NCBI RefSeq assembly: GCF_010389155.1
Contig: NC_057767.1
Span: 3,641,765-3,705,764 of the forward strand
DNA length: 64,000 bases
Direction of reading: 5' to 3'
Source: Erigeron canadensis
Lineage: Eukaryota; Streptophyta; Magnoliopsida; Asterales; Asteraceae
The number at the start of each line of letters is the position of its first letter. Positions within the stretch are counted from its first letter, which is position 1. The notes under the pieces are model-generated. The model ran no database searches. It was not told the origin of the DNA and worked only from the letters and a program-made list of their open reading frames with translations. This document shows, in pieces, positions 62,770 through 64,000 of this stretch. Both the position numbers and the translations under genes were made by a program.

Positions 62770-64000
62770 GGGATAAGTGCACATAAATGCAGTAAACTAA
62801 TGCTCAAAAGTTATTGTGTGCACGAACTTTAGGTCAGTTTTATTGTGTTCATGAAACTTGAAGTTTTGGTTATTGTGAACATAAAACGGGATTATGGCTA
62901 TGTGGGACCGGTTACTTTCACATTGACTCGTTGACTGCTTATGTGGCATACACACAATAACTTTTTGGGATTAGTTTATGCATACAATTAAAAAAAACAG
63001 ATTATTTTTTTTCAAACTCGTCAGAAACTGCAAATACTCACCGGAAAACTTAAAAATCCGATTAAACCTTCGTTTCTTCGAATTAGACCACGAAATTCGC
63101 ACCAAAATACTCAAAAATCAGCCGCAAACAAACCCTCAACAAAAATTAAACCGATTGAGACTCGCCGAAAAATTCACCAACTCGCCGGAAAATTTAAAAT
63201 CACCATAATTTTGTTGTTTATTTGAGAGGATAATAGCATACGAATGTAACCACCTATGACCAAATGGTTATGTAATGTAGTGACCTATTCTGGTGGCTAT
63301 GTAATGTATGCCCCTATGTTTTCTTGGCTATACTATGTAAGGTTCTTTTTATTTGGGTCGATCAATGTAAGAACCTATGTATTTTTTTTTGCTATACTAT
63401 GTAAAGTCCGTACATATTTTACATAGTATAACCAATAAAACATAAGTGCATACATTACATAGCCACATGAATGAGTCACTACATTACATAACCATTTGGT
63501 CATAGGTGGTTACATTTGTATACCATAAACCCTTTATTTGAGTTTCGACTTGAAACCAACACCAAACTGCTCAAAATTGTTGTCCGAAACTCGAAAAAAC
63601 AACAAAGTTATGGTGATTTTAAATTTTCCGGCGAGTTGATGAATTATCCGGCGAGTCTCAATTGGTTTAACTTTTGCCGAGGGTTTGTTCGCGGCTGATT
63701 TTTGAGTATTTTGGTACCAATTTCGTAGTTTAATTCGAAGAAACGAAGATTTAATCAGATTTTTAAGTTTTCCGGCGAGTATTTGCAGTTTCCGGCGAGT
63801 TTGAAAAAAAATAATTGTGTGCATAAACTAATCCAAAAAGTTATTGTGTGCATAAACTAATCCCAAAAAGTTATTGTGTGCAAGTCACGTAAGCAGTCAA
63901 CGGGTCAACGTGAAAGTGGTGACCGACTAACTTTTGACCCGGTCACTTTTGCATGCTATAGGACTATTGAACAAGTTTTCTGAATACAATAAAGCTGACC
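62770..64000. mobile_element. Large foldback element, cut by the window end
   Basis: It begins GGGATAAGTGCACATAAATG (62770). The left arm (62830-63216) reappears inverted at about 63595-64000, including CTCACCGGAAAACTTAAAAA and its mirrored CCGGCGAGT words and the TTATTGTGTGCATAAACTAA words. The outermost right end lies beyond the window; the left flank TATAAATAT (62761-62769) would be its predicted 9-bp duplication. Its ends are related to the MITE at 53270. Frames inside the arms are by-products of the repeats. Confidence 0.78.
63227..63532. mobile_element. 306-bp MITE nested in the loop of the large foldback
   Basis: TTTATTTGAG flanks it at 63217-63226 and 63533-63542. The ends GGATAATAGCATACGAATG and (inverted) GGTTTATGGTATACAAATG lead into long arms with TGTAACCACCTATGACC on both sides. 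The 9-10 bp duplication again suggests a Mutator-type transposase. Confidence 0.85.

Noticed and set aside
62583..62832. Overlapping ORFs on both strands
   Set aside because: Caused by a short repetitive CGTC/GACG stretch; no domain or splice context.

Overview
This is a window of AT-rich plant nuclear DNA with split genes, long introns and dense transposons. The repeat types (long gypsy-type LTRs, copia elements, tRNA-derived SINEs, small Helitrons, foldback MITEs) and the gene families point to a eudicot. I lean towards Asteraceae on general repeat flavour, with low certainty. I see no bacterial operon, virus, CRISPR array or rRNA.

Three protein-coding genes look intact. Two are tandem, same-strand paralogues of CER3/WAX2 (17082-21111 and 26896-32302). 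CER3 is the endoplasmic-reticulum partner of CER1 in making very-long-chain alkanes for cuticular wax. Each gene has 11 exons with matching phases and reads through to 648 and 649 residues. Both use a GC-AG first intron. The third gene is on the minus strand (42289-39242) and encodes a 94-residue plant protein of unknown function, split by a 2.76 kb intron. A decayed SAGA-subunit gene (TADA1/Hfi1-like) lies at 34481-35584.

Layout: 1565-12291 is a Ty1/copia retrotransposon with paired LTRs, a 5-bp target duplication and a broken gag-pol. A 4.5 kb solo LTR-like segment is nested in its leader. From 12.3 to 17 kb there are MITEs, a hAT-like element and a 509-bp solo LTR. From 17 to 32.3 kb lie the two CER3 genes, separated by foldback elements and a SINE. 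From 33 to 42.6 kb there is a foldback element, the SAGA pseudogene, a Harbinger-like element carrying its own 148-codon ORF, and the small-protein gene. From 42.8 to 64 kb there is no convincing gene. That stretch holds Helitrons, CACTA and Mutator-like foldback elements, a second solo LTR of the same family as the first, tandem duplications and a large foldback running off the right end.

The most unusual feature is the density of small foldback elements, several with 9-10 bp target duplications and arms built from repeating words, sometimes nested in one another. I did not find a clearly new multi-gene system. The best candidates for undescribed biology are these foldback families, the unknown ORF in the Harbinger-like element and the small-protein gene.
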